In this document: one piece after another, positions 16,241 through 25,747 of the stretch
Layout of the letters: each line of letters begins with the position of its first letter
Position numbering within the stretch: the stretch's first letter is position 1
Assembly (NCBI GenBank): GCA_016720745.1
Contig: JADKKA010000018.1
Coordinates: 1,448,833 to 1,512,832 of the forward strand
Direction of reading: 5' to 3'
From: Chitinophagaceae bacterium
GTDB lineage: Bacteria; Bacteroidota; Bacteroidia; Chitinophagales; Chitinophagaceae
Length of the DNA stretch: 64,000 nt
Made by a program: the position numbers and the translations under genes
The notes under the pieces: generated by a model
What the model was told of the DNA's origin: nothing
The model's input: only the letters and a program-made list of their open reading frames with translations
Databases searched by the model: none

Positions 16241-16634
16241 GCGGGAGAATTTATTACAAGTAGTGATTCGCTGCGCGAATGTTGATGGGAACGCGGACGC
16301 CGTCGGCCAAAGCCTATGGCGGCGGACGATGACGCGGATTGAGCGGATGATCGCGGATTTTTTTAACGCTCTTTGTGGTCTTTGTGGCTTTGTGGGAAAT
16401 ATTTTGCGTTCTTGGCGTTCTTAGCGGGAGAAAATAATACGGATATTGATTTTGCTTTGCAAAATTGAGTGAGAGTTTCACCGCAGAGAAATAGAGGGCG
16501 CAAAGTTTTCGCAGAGATTTAACCGCCTGCAGGGCCCTGTGAGCAAAACCGCGAAGGCACAAAGAGAATTTCACAGATATGCTGAGAATTGCTTTGTGTA
16601 CTTTGTGTCCCTCCCTGTAGAAAGGGTGCTTTTT
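16241..16634. repeat. Degenerate CGCAAAG/TTCTTAGCG-type intergenic repeat
   Basis: About 390 nt without a credible gene. It consists of phrases such as CTTTGTGGTCTTTGTGGC, GCGTTCTTGGCGTTCTTAGC, CACCGCAGAGAAATAGAGG and GGCGCAAAG, which occur again at 47620-47960 and, weakly, at 51140-51172. This is a dispersed, non-coding repeat whose accidental translations give strings such as EAQRAQ. Short reading frames inside it are not annotated. Confidence 0.6.
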
Positions 16635-18464
16635 TTATTGTTGCCCTACACTATAAGCGACATTGATATATCTCCACCGGTTCACACCGGTATCAAACTG
16701 CCTGCCGGTTACAGTTCCCCGGTTAATGGCACCGGGTACATTGGAATAGTTTTCAAAACGGTTACGGAGGTCCCGGTCATTCCCCATATTGGATAAATTG
16801 GGATAGGCTTTTATAATCATTACAGATACATAAGTACCCATATCTGTATTGAAATAAATGTCTGAGCTTAACTGTGGGGGATTTGCATAACTGTTATGAG
16901 CTACCTGTACCCAGGGCGGGCCGGTAATACTGAAATAGTGGGAGGTGAGGCTGTCTACATTGTTTCCGGCAATATAATACAACTGATTATCAACAATATA
17001 CCGGATGTATTTCGTACTCAGTGGAGTGCAGACACCCAAACTACCAAGGTTGGTGCTGCTGTTGTGGTACATCTTTTTGGATAGCGTCATTACTTTGCCT
17101 GTAGCGAAGTCTTCTGCCTGTACCAGCGCATCGAGTGAATCATTGCAAAACAAAAATCGGAGAGCGGCCTGTCCATTAATGATCGGCGCTTCGAACATAT
17201 TGTTTAACGTGAATATCCGTAATCTGCCGGATGCGATCGGCGCGTTATTACAATCTGTAAATGTACCGGAAACCTGATAACTGCTTGTTGTAAACGCGGA
17301 TACGGTAATGGTGCCCAGATCTAAATCGGTATTGGTTGTTGTAACGGTTTGCGTATATCCTGGAATATTACAGCCTTCTCCCGAAATGCTCAAATCAATA
17401 GAGGCATTTAACGGGGCCGCAACCCTGAAATAACCATCCTGGTTTGTAAATCCGAATATCGTAGCATTAAATTGCCGGGCCGTCATTTGTACCGTACTAT
17501 TCACAACCGGAAGACCGGCGGCATCTTTTACAATGCCGCTGATGAATACGCGGGGATAGGCATAATCATAATTCCACCAGGTAAAGTGAGCAACTTTACC
17601 CACATATTGATTGCCCTGCCGGCTGGCCGATCCTTCTTTTAACCAAACTCCTTTTTCTGTATTGAAATACCACATGGGTATGGTGGCAGGTGCTGAGGAC
17701 GACAGTGAGGAAGGAATAGTGGCTTTCAGGGTGGCCTGTAATCCACTTTTTAACTGAAGGGGAACACTGCCGGTACCCCTTAATTCTACATTCATCATCC
17801 CATAGGATTTCAGTATGTTTTCGCCATTGTCTTCAGCAAGCAGATCCCCTGGCATTAGTATATTAAAGTCGGGAAACTCCGGTTGCAGGTATTGTGCATA
17901 TACCACCACTGCACCCGAATAAGGACTGCCATCTGATTTTAAAACAAAAGCGTTGGCCGGAAAAAGAATACTACATTCAGTATTAACTGTTATCTCACCA
18001 CCCGTATCAGCCATCACTATATTAGCCATTCCCAATTTGGCAAGTTTAATTTTGCCGAAACATTCTTTACTGTCGGCAGGAAATGTACGGTAGGCTTCAA
18101 AGTAGCCCGGTACATTCACTTTTACCATGGCTTTGTTTGCCGTTACCCGTATATTTTTAAATTCAGCGATGCCAAATTCATTGCTATAAACAATGGTCGT
18201 TCCTGATTGTACTTTTGCATTGGCAACCATCATCCCGTTTTCATCAAGAACCAGCAATTTGATAGATGTGATTACCGTGGGAGCAGGAGGATTTCCATTT
18301 CCATTTCCGTTGCCATTTCCATTCCCATTCCCACCTGTATTGCGTACATCCCCGGTTATTTCCCGCTGACAGGATGAAAGAAATAATAAAATCGCTGCTA
18401 AGCTTAGCAGTCTCAAATGATAGCCAATTTGAAAGATATTGAACCGATGGGTATGCCTTTTCAT
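16635..18464 (-). CDS. Lipoprotein with carboxypeptidase-regulatory-like domains
   Basis: The ATG at 18464 opens a lipoprotein signal (LLSLAAILLFLSSC, lipobox LSSC); the longer frame to 18575 is rejected. The mature N-terminus carries a (Gly-Asn) linker of about seven repeats encoded by GGNAAT-type hexamers at 18291-18335. Two carboxypeptidase-regulatory-like beta domains are visible, one starting near SIKLLVLDENGMMVANAKVQ, the other near VFISGIVKDAAGLPVVNSTV. The family usually has a structural or binding role at the outer membrane. About 609 residues. It is followed on the same strand by no other gene, and the lipoprotein gene at 18611-19480 lies upstream. Confidence 0.75.
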   Translation of the reverse strand: MKRHTHRFNIFQIGYHLRLLSLAAILLFLSSCQREITGDVRNTGGNGNGNGNGNGNGNPPAPTVITSIKLLVLDENGMMVANAKVQSGTTIVYSNEFGIAEFKNIRVTANKAMVKVNVPGYFEAYRTFPADSKECFGKIKLAKLGMANIVMADTGGEITVNTECSILFPANAFVLKSDGSPYSGAVVVYAQYLQPEFPDFNILMPGDLLAEDNGENILKSYGMMNVELRGTGSVPLQLKSGLQATLKATIPSSLSSSAPATIPMWYFNTEKGVWLKEGSASRQGNQYVGKVAHFTWWNYDYAYPRVFISGIVKDAAGLPVVNSTVQMTARQFNATIFGFTNQDGYFRVAAPLNASIDLSISGEGCNIPGYTQTVTTTNTDLDLGTITVSAFTTSSYQVSGTFTDCNNAPIASGRLRIFTLNNMFEAPIINGQAALRFLFCNDSLDALVQAEDFATGKVMTLSKKMYHNSSTNLGSLGVCTPLSTKYIRYIVDNQLYYIAGNNVDSLTSHYFSITGPPWVQVAHNSYANPPQLSSDIYFNTDMGTYVSVMIIKAYPNLSNMGNDRDLRNRFENYSNVPGAINRGTVTGRQFDTGVNRWRYINVAYSVGQQ

Positions 18465-18610
18465 TGGGTAAAAGTAGAAATAATAGATGGGTTTTCTAAA
18501 TCCTCTTAAAGGTTCACGAGACGGAAAAATGGAAAGGGTTAAAGATTTGATTCTAAGGGGCTTAAAGTCAGACAAAAATCGATTGTAAACTGTTTCCTCT
18601 TCTCTCCCGA

Positions 18611-19480
18611 TTATTGAACAGATACGAGGGTTCCCGTGGGTGCAAAATAACCGTCTTTTTTCAGGCGAAGGATGGCAGACTTATTCCAATGTGCATCAAA
18701 ATATAAATAGGTTGATTTGGATGACCGGTCATAAATCATTTCAGGTAAATCGGATCCCTTTTCAGCCATATCCCATTCAGTGATCTGACCATTCGGTTTG
18801 ATTTCGAGCAGCAGCAGGATCCACCAGCCACCGTCATCCTCCGATCCCAGCACTGATCTCAGGATATTCAATGCATACAGGCTATCCGTTATTTTTTTGA
18901 GTTTTACCTGATGCCCCAGGTCCAGGTACACCGTGTCAAATTTTTGAATCACAATAGTGTCCTTCTCGTAAACAAAGGGATATCCTTTTTCCAGCCGGTA
19001 ATGCTCTGCCATTTCATAAATTTTACCATTCCTGCATAAAAAATTATCAATGGTATCAATGGCTTTTTTGTTGGTATCGTATTTAATATCCTGTTCGGTA
19101 TCATAATAATGGGAGGTTGTAGCAGGATAAATAAAATTTCCTTCGCTATCCAGTTTAGGCCATGCGCCTCTGATCACCCTTACATGTTCCCGGAAGACCA
19201 TTTGAATGTATTGGGGGAATACCTGGTAAGTCCATAGATCTTTATTGTCGGCATAACGGGAATAATACCCTGCCTGTCCGCGGGTATTGATATCCATTTC
19301 AATGCTGGTATGAAATGTATCTTCCTTCCACTTGCCAAGGAATGCCTCGGGGAATTCCGGAATATCTGCCACATCAACCGGCAGGGGTGCTGAAAAATTA
19401 TAAACATTACAGGATGTCAGGAAATAACATAGAAAGAGGAGTATCAGTCCCTGCGATCTGGAGTAAGAAAACCTTTTCAT
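18611..19480 (-). CDS. Unrecognised lipoprotein
   Basis: 289 residues with a lipoprotein signal (LILLFLCYFLTSC, lipobox LTSC), so it is membrane-anchored. The mature part is beta-rich, with alternating strands such as FDTVYLDLGHQVKLKKITD and many aromatic residues. It begins with an AFLGKWKED block reminiscent of lipocalin-like or calycin-like 'LGKW' starts, but I cannot assign a family. It lies 146 nt upstream of the other lipoprotein gene on the same strand, so the two may be co-transcribed. Confidence 0.65.
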   Translation of the reverse strand: MKRFSYSRSQGLILLFLCYFLTSCNVYNFSAPLPVDVADIPEFPEAFLGKWKEDTFHTSIEMDINTRGQAGYYSRYADNKDLWTYQVFPQYIQMVFREHVRVIRGAWPKLDSEGNFIYPATTSHYYDTEQDIKYDTNKKAIDTIDNFLCRNGKIYEMAEHYRLEKGYPFVYEKDTIVIQKFDTVYLDLGHQVKLKKITDSLYALNILRSVLGSEDDGGWWILLLLEIKPNGQITEWDMAEKGSDLPEMIYDRSSKSTYLYFDAHWNKSAILRLKKDGYFAPTGTLVSVQ

Positions 19481-19536
19481 CTGGCAGGTTTATCTGTAAG
19501 ATACACCTGCGTCCATGCGGTTTTCTATGATAGCCA

Positions 19537-20205
19537 TCAGCTATTACTTTTTGCAGCACCAAGTATACGCAGTTCCCTGTTTTCAAAAGTGGCGCCCGGC
19601 TCTTTGGTTTGGGCCAATTTCAGCAAGGCCCTTCCCAATACATCACTCCAGATTATTTTGTTCGGAGCCAGCCATTCTACCAAAGGAAAAAAGGGATAAG
19701 CCAGTTTATAAGCAAAGGGGGCTCTTTTGTTTTTGCCACGGGGTCTTACCGCATCCGGCCGGGCAATAATCAGGTTTTGTAAACCGGATTGCAGCAATGC
19801 ATTTTCTGCCCGTCCTTTCAGACGTTTGAAAAGGGTGCTGCTTTTTTCTGTCCTGTCCGCCCCATCGCCACTCACAAATACAAATTGTATGTCCGGGTGA
19901 TAGTCCATACAGGCCCTGGCAATAGCATTGGTAAACTGAAAAGTTACTTTTTCATATTCTGCCCGGCTGACCTGGGTTTGGGAAATACCAACACACCAGA
20001 TCAGGGCATCTGCTTTCCGGATGGATTCTGCCAGTACCTCCGGCTCTAAAAAATCCTTTACCAATACCTGACTGATTCTTGGGTCTGCTGCCGGTATAGG
20101 TTGGCGCAAGGCCAGTATGATTTCAGTACAGTCCTGACTGGCCAGGGCAGCCTGTAATACAGCCGATCCAATCAGTCCGGTGGCACCCGTGATCAAAACT
20201 TTCAT
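19537..20205 (-). CDS. NAD(P)-binding Rossmann-fold protein (atypical SDR, NmrA/HIM1-like)
   Basis: 222 residues. GATGLIGS near the N-terminus is the TGxxGxxG dinucleotide motif of extended/atypical SDRs, followed by a D/R strand end (ILALRQ), IWCVGISQTQ and FVSGDGAD. The YxxxK catalytic pair is not clear, so it may bind NAD(P) without classical dehydrogenase chemistry, as in the HTATIP2/HIM1 group. Cytoplasmic, normal length for that group. A 56-nt gap separates it from the lipoprotein gene downstream on the same strand. Confidence 0.75.
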   Translation of the reverse strand: MKVLITGATGLIGSAVLQAALASQDCTEIILALRQPIPAADPRISQVLVKDFLEPEVLAESIRKADALIWCVGISQTQVSRAEYEKVTFQFTNAIARACMDYHPDIQFVFVSGDGADRTEKSSTLFKRLKGRAENALLQSGLQNLIIARPDAVRPRGKNKRAPFAYKLAYPFFPLVEWLAPNKIIWSDVLGRALLKLAQTKEPGATFENRELRILGAAKSNS

Positions 20206-20362
20206 TGTTTCAATTTCTTTTTAAATATAAGATGATTTTGCTGCTCCCAGGGGCCGGTAATCTGACTTCACTGCTACATGACCAAACTCAAGCAAGTACC
20301 TGAGGCATTTCATGTTCAGGGGTAGGGAGAGCTGCTAGTTTCGTGTCCGGTAAAAGATCGCT

Positions 20363-21031
20363 ATGCGTTCTGCTTTATTGATCATATTATCTGCTTCTTA
20401 TCTTTTGGTTGTCTCTGCCTGCAGGCATCCACAAACTTCCTCTCCAAATACGAAAGAAGAGCCCCTTACAGATTTGCTGGAAGGAAACAAGCGCTTTGCT
20501 TCCCATCATGCCACCCATCCGCACAGTTCCGGAGAAAGAATGAAATCCCTGGAAGCAGGACAACATCCGCCGATCGCTGTGATTTGTTGTTCTGATTCAA
20601 GGGTGCCACCGGAAATTATTTTTGACCAGGGTCTGGGAGATATGTTTGTGGTAAGGACTGCGGGGAATTTGCTGGGCGGACTCGAAATCGGCAGTGTTGA
20701 ATATGCGGTGGAACACCTGGGAGTAAAAGAAATTCTGGTGATGGGACACCGGGAATGTGGTGCTGTGAAAGCCTTTATCCAGGGAGGAGCAACTCCCGGT
20801 CATATCAGGGATATTGTGGATAGTATCCGTGCGGAACAGGAAATCAAACAGGTTCCGGGCAATGATAAAAACCTGCTCAATGATTGTATACAGGCCAATA
20901 TCCTGCACGGCATCCATCAGTTGAAAAAGGAATCTGCAATGATTACTGAAAAAATCAGGGAAGGTAAACTGCAAATACACGGGGCCTGTTATGATCTTAC
21001 ACTGGGAAAAGTTGTCATCATCAGAGAATGA
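20363..21031 (+). CDS. Lipid-anchored beta-class carbonic anhydrase
   Basis: 222 residues. Interconverts CO2 and bicarbonate with zinc. The ligand set is complete: Cys76 and Asp78 in CCSDSR, His129 and Cys132 in GHRECG. The N-terminus is a lipoprotein signal (LLVVSAC, lipobox VSAC), so the enzyme sits outside the inner membrane, unlike most beta-class enzymes, which are cytoplasmic. The rest (EGNKRFASHHATHPH..., RTAGNLLGG) is standard for the class. It is read in the same direction as the WD40-caspase gene that follows 178 nt downstream. Confidence 0.92.
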   Translation: MRSALLIILSASYLLVVSACRHPQTSSPNTKEEPLTDLLEGNKRFASHHATHPHSSGERMKSLEAGQHPPIAVICCSDSRVPPEIIFDQGLGDMFVVRTAGNLLGGLEIGSVEYAVEHLGVKEILVMGHRECGAVKAFIQGGATPGHIRDIVDSIRAEQEIKQVPGNDKNLLNDCIQANILHGIHQLKKESAMITEKIREGKLQIHGACYDLTLGKVVIIRE

Positions 21032-21175
21032 GGTTTCCCTGCCGGCATTAAATTACTTTTTATTTGCATCAGTAGCATAAATGGTCAGGTCCTGAAATAT
21101 TAAAGGGACAGTCTACCCATCGATACGTGCCGCTAAATACCTTTTAATGGGTATCCCGGTATGGAAGTTCTGTGG

Positions 21176-21183
21176 TAGATTTG
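21176..21183 (+). promoter_or_regulatory. -7 element TAGATTTG before the WD40-caspase gene
   Basis: TAGATTTG matches the Bacteroidota -7 consensus TAnnTTTG exactly and lies 26 nt before the ATG at 21210, giving a short leader. A -33 TTG is not clear. It suggests that the caspase gene has its own promoter, apart from the carbonic anhydrase gene. Confidence 0.45.
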
Positions 21184-21209
21184 TAAAGACCCATTTACAG
21201 TAACCAGCA

Positions 21210-24200
21210 ATGCAAACCATCTGTACCCGGCTGATTCCCGGGTTAATACTAAGTTTCTTTTTTAACCTGGTTAGCTTGTATGCCCAGCCTAAAATCGGGG
21301 ACGCGGTTTTACAAATCAATACAGGTTCTCATTTATCCCAGGTTTCTGAATCAGTTTTCACCACAGATGGCCGCTATATTATCACCGTTAGTACGGATAA
21401 AACAATTTGCATCTGGGATGTGGCCAGCCGAAAACTACAGGAGCAGATCAGGCCTGCCAAGGGTCCGTTCAACCAGGGCAAAATGTTTTCGCTGGCGATT
21501 TCACCCGATAATAAATGGCTCGCTGTAGGTGGTTTCCTTGCCATTGGTACGGAAACCGACGGAGACCTGGCCGGTCAGATCCGCATCTATGATTTTGACA
21601 CCCGCAAACAGGTTTTACGATTTCCGGCACACCAGAATGTGGTGACCGCGCTTCGTTTTTCTGCTGATGGAAAATACCTTATCTCCGGCGGTATCGATAG
21701 TACCCTCATCTGCTGGAAAACTGAAGTGAAGGCCGGAAAACCTTTTTTCACAAGGGTAAAAAAAATATTGAAGAACGATTGGTACCAGGAAGATATACGG
21801 GTAGCCGGTCAATCAGCCTATGTAACAGAAGGTAAACGGGTGGTGAAATACACGGTTCCGGGATTCCTCAAACAAACCGAAAGCAAAAAATTTAGCGGCT
21901 CCATACTGATTATGGCGGTCCATCAGAAAGCAAATCTCGTGGCTGCCGTCAGCAATCAATTGGAACTGATTATCATGGATACCCTTTTGCAACAAAAGCA
22001 AATTGTAAAACTGGATGTCAATTCAAATACGGTAGCTATTTCTCCTGATGGCAAAATGATTTTAATCGAAGGTGACAATAGCAGCCTGCTGCTTTTAAAA
22101 AAGAGCAAGGACGGTTTTGTACAGGAAGGCAGCACCCTTTTTGAAGGGGGAAATTTAATACTGGGTACCGGGTTCCTGTCAGGGCAGGATTTTTTTGCTT
22201 CGGGCGGTTACAGTAACCTGCTGCAGTTCTACAACCTGAAAGAACTGAATGGAAATACAGTGATTCAGTCTGATACGGTTTTGGGCCAGGCCGGACATAT
22301 ATTCAATCAGATTTCAGTAGCAGACAATAAAATTGCTTTACACGATATCAGTGACAGCAGCGTTCAGTTTACACATGTTTTTTACCCGGAAGCCGGAAAG
22401 CTCACAAGGTTTAATCAGGCTGATCTTTCCCTTTTCACGCTGCATCCGACAGAACGAAACGGGATCAGGGTAGAAATAGATAATAGCGGCACTGAATTGT
22501 CCATCTGGTCTGGTAACAGAAAAACAGGTACTGTAATCAGAGACGGAGGCAGTGGCTATGGGCACAACAGTGTAACCATTACCCGACAATCGCTGATCGT
22601 TTCAGGTGCCAATGCTGGCTTTCTGGATATTTATGATACACTTGGAAATATCAGGGCTTCCCTGATCGGCCATGAAGGCAATATCTCCGGCATCAGCGAA
22701 ACAGCAGACGGTCATTTTCTGTATTCGACCGGGGTTGACCAGACCACCAGGGTTTGGGATCTGAGAGAAATTACGGAGAAAAAAATATTCAAAGCCCTGT
22801 CAGAAATGGATATAACATGGGCCCAGTACTTTAAAATCAATTATCCGGGTATTAATGCCGGTCAGCCCGGAGGGATGGAGAAAATGTACCAGCAGATGAT
22901 TGCTAACGGAGACGGTGGAAATGCAGCTTATCTCATCAAACCCCAAATGCTGGAGCCCCGGCTGAATATGTTTATTGCGCGCAATAACGAATGGGTGATC
23001 TGGAATAACAAAGGTTATTTCAAAGCATCTCCCGGCGGAGCCGCCTATATCGGCTGGTACATTTACAAGGGCGAAGACAATAATGCCGAATTCTATACGG
23101 CAGATAAATTATACGATACCTATTACAGGCCTGATATTGTCAATGCACTGATTCAGTCAACTGAAAGTACGGCTGCCATTCTTCAGCAATTCAAACAACC
23201 GGAAACAGAAATGTCCGTTTCCAAACAGGTCAGCAATATGCCGGTGCTTCGGTTACGCAGTCCGGTATTACCTGCCACAGTGACCCAGAAAAATCTAAGG
23301 CTATCATTTGATACAGAGCATCCGGAGTTCATCAGCGAGTTCCTGCTTTTTCATAATGGAAAAAGAGTACCCGTCAATACAGAAGCGCTCCGGGGTGCTG
23401 TTACCGGAGATCGTTCTATCGGCGTGGAGCTGGTGGCTGGGGACAATATTTTTACCGCTTCCCTGCTGAATAAAAACAAAGTGGAGACCAGTCCCATACA
23501 ATTCCGGATCAACTATACCGGTGTGCAGGCTACCAGTTCACTGTATATTTTAGCAGTGGGCATCGATAAATACCGGAACAGCCGCTACAATCTTAATTAT
23601 GCAAGAGCAGATGCCCGGGGGATCAGTACACTTTTGCAGCTATCGGCCGGCCGCATATTTAAATCGGTGACGATTGATTCACTGTTTGATGAACAGGCGA
23701 CCATTGCCAATATAACAGAGCGGATCAATACCCTCAAATCAACAATCCGGCCCGAAGATGTTTTCCTTTTTTATTACGCCGGTCATGGGATCATGAATGA
23801 ACCCGCCGCAGGAAGCAAGCCCGACTTTTACCTTGTACTGCATCCGGTGGTACAAATGGTCGGCAATGAAGAGATGCTCCATAAGAACGGACTTCCTGCC
23901 AGGGGTCTCCGTGAACTCTTAGTTGAGATTCCCGCCCAAAAACAACTGGTGATTTTTGATGCCTGTAATTCCGGCGGTGCCATGAATGTTTTTACAAGAG
24001 GAGCAGGTGAAGAAGCCGCCATCAGTCAGCTGGCCAGAAGTACCGGCTTTACCGTACTGGCTTCCACTAACCAGGAACAATCTGCCGCCGAGCTCAATGA
24101 ACTGAAGCATGGTATCTTTACCTATGCGTTGCTGAAGGGACTGGAGGGCGATGCCGATCTGATGAAGGATGGCAAGATCACTGTCAAAGAAATTGAACTT

Positions 24201-24314
24201 TACCTCAACGAGATCATTCCGGTTCTATCCGAAAAATACAAAGGGGTACAGCAGTTCCCCCAATCTTTCTCCAGAGGAATGGATTTTCCGATTATCCTTA
24301 AACCCGGGAAATAA
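21210..24314 (+). CDS. Exported WD40-repeat protein with C-terminal caspase (C14) domain
   Basis: 1034 residues. A signal peptide (LIPGLILSFFFNLVSLYAQ) is followed by a WD40-type beta-propeller region (about 30-540; blocks such as DKTICIWDVASRK, RFSADGKYLISGGIDSTLICW and TGVDQTTRVWDLREI), a linker with an Ig-like beta domain (about 690-770), and a caspase-like C14 domain (about 775-1030). The catalytic dyad is intact: YYAGHG with His859 and DACNSGG with Cys919. The end DLMKDGKITVKEIELYL resembles the helical tail of bacterial caspase-like proteins. The usual reading is a sensor propeller coupled to a cysteine protease; the target and trigger are unknown. Being exported is notable. An MFS gene follows after 40 nt. 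Confidence 0.88.
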   Translation: MQTICTRLIPGLILSFFFNLVSLYAQPKIGDAVLQINTGSHLSQVSESVFTTDGRYIITVSTDKTICIWDVASRKLQEQIRPAKGPFNQGKMFSLAISPDNKWLAVGGFLAIGTETDGDLAGQIRIYDFDTRKQVLRFPAHQNVVTALRFSADGKYLISGGIDSTLICWKTEVKAGKPFFTRVKKILKNDWYQEDIRVAGQSAYVTEGKRVVKYTVPGFLKQTESKKFSGSILIMAVHQKANLVAAVSNQLELIIMDTLLQQKQIVKLDVNSNTVAISPDGKMILIEGDNSSLLLLKKSKDGFVQEGSTLFEGGNLILGTGFLSGQDFFASGGYSNLLQFYNLKELNGNTVIQSDTVLGQAGHIFNQISVADNKIALHDISDSSVQFTHVFYPEAGKLTRFNQADLSLFTLHPTERNGIRVEIDNSGTELSIWSGNRKTGTVIRDGGSGYGHNSVTITRQSLIVSGANAGFLDIYDTLGNIRASLIGHEGNISGISETADGHFLYSTGVDQTTRVWDLREITEKKIFKALSEMDITWAQYFKINYPGINAGQPGGMEKMYQQMIANGDGGNAAYLIKPQMLEPRLNMFIARNNEWVIWNNKGYFKASPGGAAYIGWYIYKGEDNNAEFYTADKLYDTYYRPDIVNALIQSTESTAAILQQFKQPETEMSVSKQVSNMPVLRLRSPVLPATVTQKNLRLSFDTEHPEFISEFLLFHNGKRVPVNTEALRGAVTGDRSIGVELVAGDNIFTASLLNKNKVETSPIQFRINYTGVQATSSLYILAVGIDKYRNSRYNLNYARADARGISTLLQLSAGRIFKSVTIDSLFDEQATIANITERINTLKSTIRPEDVFLFYYAGHGIMNEPAAGSKPDFYLVLHPVVQMVGNEEMLHKNGLPARGLRELLVEIPAQKQLVIFDACNSGGAMNVFTRGAGEEAAISQLARSTGFTVLASTNQEQSAAELNELKHGIFTYALLKGLEGDADLMKDGKITVKEIELYLNEIIPVLSEKYKGVQQFPQSFSRGMDFPIILKPGK

Positions 24315-24354
24315 AAAAATAAAGGAATCAATTATCTTCCCCTGAAAAACGGAT

Positions 24355-25593
24355 ATGCAGCCTGCCAGACAGTATGGCCTTTTTTCGCTTCCCGTGATCG
24401 TGGGAGCGCTTGGCTTTTTTGTAGATATCTATGATCTTCTCTTATTCAATATTGTGCGGATCTCCAGTTTTACTGAACTCGGAGTAACGAAAGAACAGAT
24501 GAAAAGCGTTGGTGAATCCATCATCAGCTGGCAAATGATTGGTTTGACCATTGGTGGGATTCTCTGGGGCATGATGGGAGACAAGAAGGGAAGAAAAAGT
24601 GTACTCTTTGGTTCCATCTTATTGTATTCCCTCGCCACCATCGCCAATGGCTTTGTACAAACAACGGAACAATATACCTGGCTGCGCTTCATAGCCGGAC
24701 TGGGCCTGGCCGGAGAACTCGGTGCCAGCATCACATTGACCAGTGAGTTATTACCCAAAGAAAAAAGAGGGATCGCTGCCGCCATCATTGCCACAAGCGG
24801 AGTGATGGGCACTATTGCGGCTTATATTGTTCATTCGCTCAGCGGGGAAAACTGGCGGCTTTGTTATTTTATCGGTGGAGGGATGGGACTGGCCCTTCTT
24901 TTTTTAAGGGTGAAAGTGCTGGAGAGTTCCATGTACGATCAGGTAAAGAAACTAAAACCGCAAATGGGTAATTTCCTGCTCTTCTTTACAAAGAGAGAAA
25001 GACTGGGCCGTTACCTCCGGGGAATTTTTATCGGGCTCCCGGTCTGGTATATCATCGGCGTACTGATCAGCTTCAGTGATGAATTTGCCAGGCAGTTTGG
25101 TATCACCGGGTTTGATCAGCCAACGGCCCTGATGCTGCAGTATGTGGCATTGGCATTTGGAGATATGACGGCCGGCTTTCTCAGCAATTATCTCCGGAGC
25201 AGAAAAAAGACCCTGCTGATTTTTTACTCGATCACCATTGTCTTTCTGATTTTATTCTTTGTCCTGCGCGGTGGCGGCAATGCCTTTAATATGTACCTGC
25301 TTTGTATGGGACTGGGATTTGGATCCGGCATCTCTGTTTTATACATCACCATGAGTGCAGAATCATTTGGCACCAACCTGCGTGCCTCGGCTGCCATTTC
25401 AATTCCCAACCTGGTGCGTGGTTTCCTGCCCCTGATCCTTCTGTTGTTTCAATGGTTGCGCAGTGCCGGGGTATTGAACAATTATATCACCGGGGCCTGG
25501 GTAACCGGGATCATTATTTTATTGCTTGGAATAGTATCGGCATTACAGCTGAAGGAAACCTGGGGAAAGGACCTTGACTTTACGGAAGAATAA
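24355..25593 (+). CDS. MFS transporter
   Basis: 412 residues with about 12 TM helices. Motif A between TM2 and TM3 is present as GDKKGRKSVLFGS, and RFIAGLGLAGELGAS is the TM4 signature of the sugar/organic-acid porter branch (metabolite:H+ symporter-like). The central loop contains FFTKRERLGRYLRG. Transport across the inner membrane driven by protons is expected; the substrate cannot be told. It starts 40 nt after the caspase gene in the same direction with no terminator between, so it may be in its operon. Confidence 0.85.
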   Translation: MQPARQYGLFSLPVIVGALGFFVDIYDLLLFNIVRISSFTELGVTKEQMKSVGESIISWQMIGLTIGGILWGMMGDKKGRKSVLFGSILLYSLATIANGFVQTTEQYTWLRFIAGLGLAGELGASITLTSELLPKEKRGIAAAIIATSGVMGTIAAYIVHSLSGENWRLCYFIGGGMGLALLFLRVKVLESSMYDQVKKLKPQMGNFLLFFTKRERLGRYLRGIFIGLPVWYIIGVLISFSDEFARQFGITGFDQPTALMLQYVALAFGDMTAGFLSNYLRSRKKTLLIFYSITIVFLILFFVLRGGGNAFNMYLLCMGLGFGSGISVLYITMSAESFGTNLRASAAISIPNLVRGFLPLILLLFQWLRSAGVLNNYITGAWVTGIIILLLGIVSALQLKETWGKDLDFTEE

Positions 25594-25597
25594 AAAT

Positions 25598-25722
25598 GAG
25601 GCTGTCTTAGGAGCATCCCCTTTGTCATATTGAGTTTATCGAAATATGATAAAGAAGGAAGCAAAACTGTTTCATTTCGACAAGCTCAATGTGACAGTTT
25701 TGCCAGCTTCTAAGACAGCCTC
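25598..25722. repeat. Nested 125-nt palindromic element
   Basis: Outer arms: GAGGCTGTCTTA (25598-25609) and TAAGACAGCCTC (25711-25722), 12 bp perfect. Inner arms: TGTCATATTGAGTTTATCGA (from 25623) against CATTTCGACAAGCTCAATGT (from 25673), about four mismatches. The whole element folds into one long hairpin between convergent genes. It has no coding capacity and looks like a palindromic miniature element or dispersed repeat, possibly also acting as a terminator. Confidence 0.6.
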
Positions 25723-25747
25723 CTAACGGGAAGGGATATCTAACTTT

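Noticed and set aside
21210..24314. Reading the caspase gene as an anti-phage abortive-infection system
   Set aside because: The protein is exported and no nuclease, cyclase, retron, TIR or phage-sensor gene is nearby.
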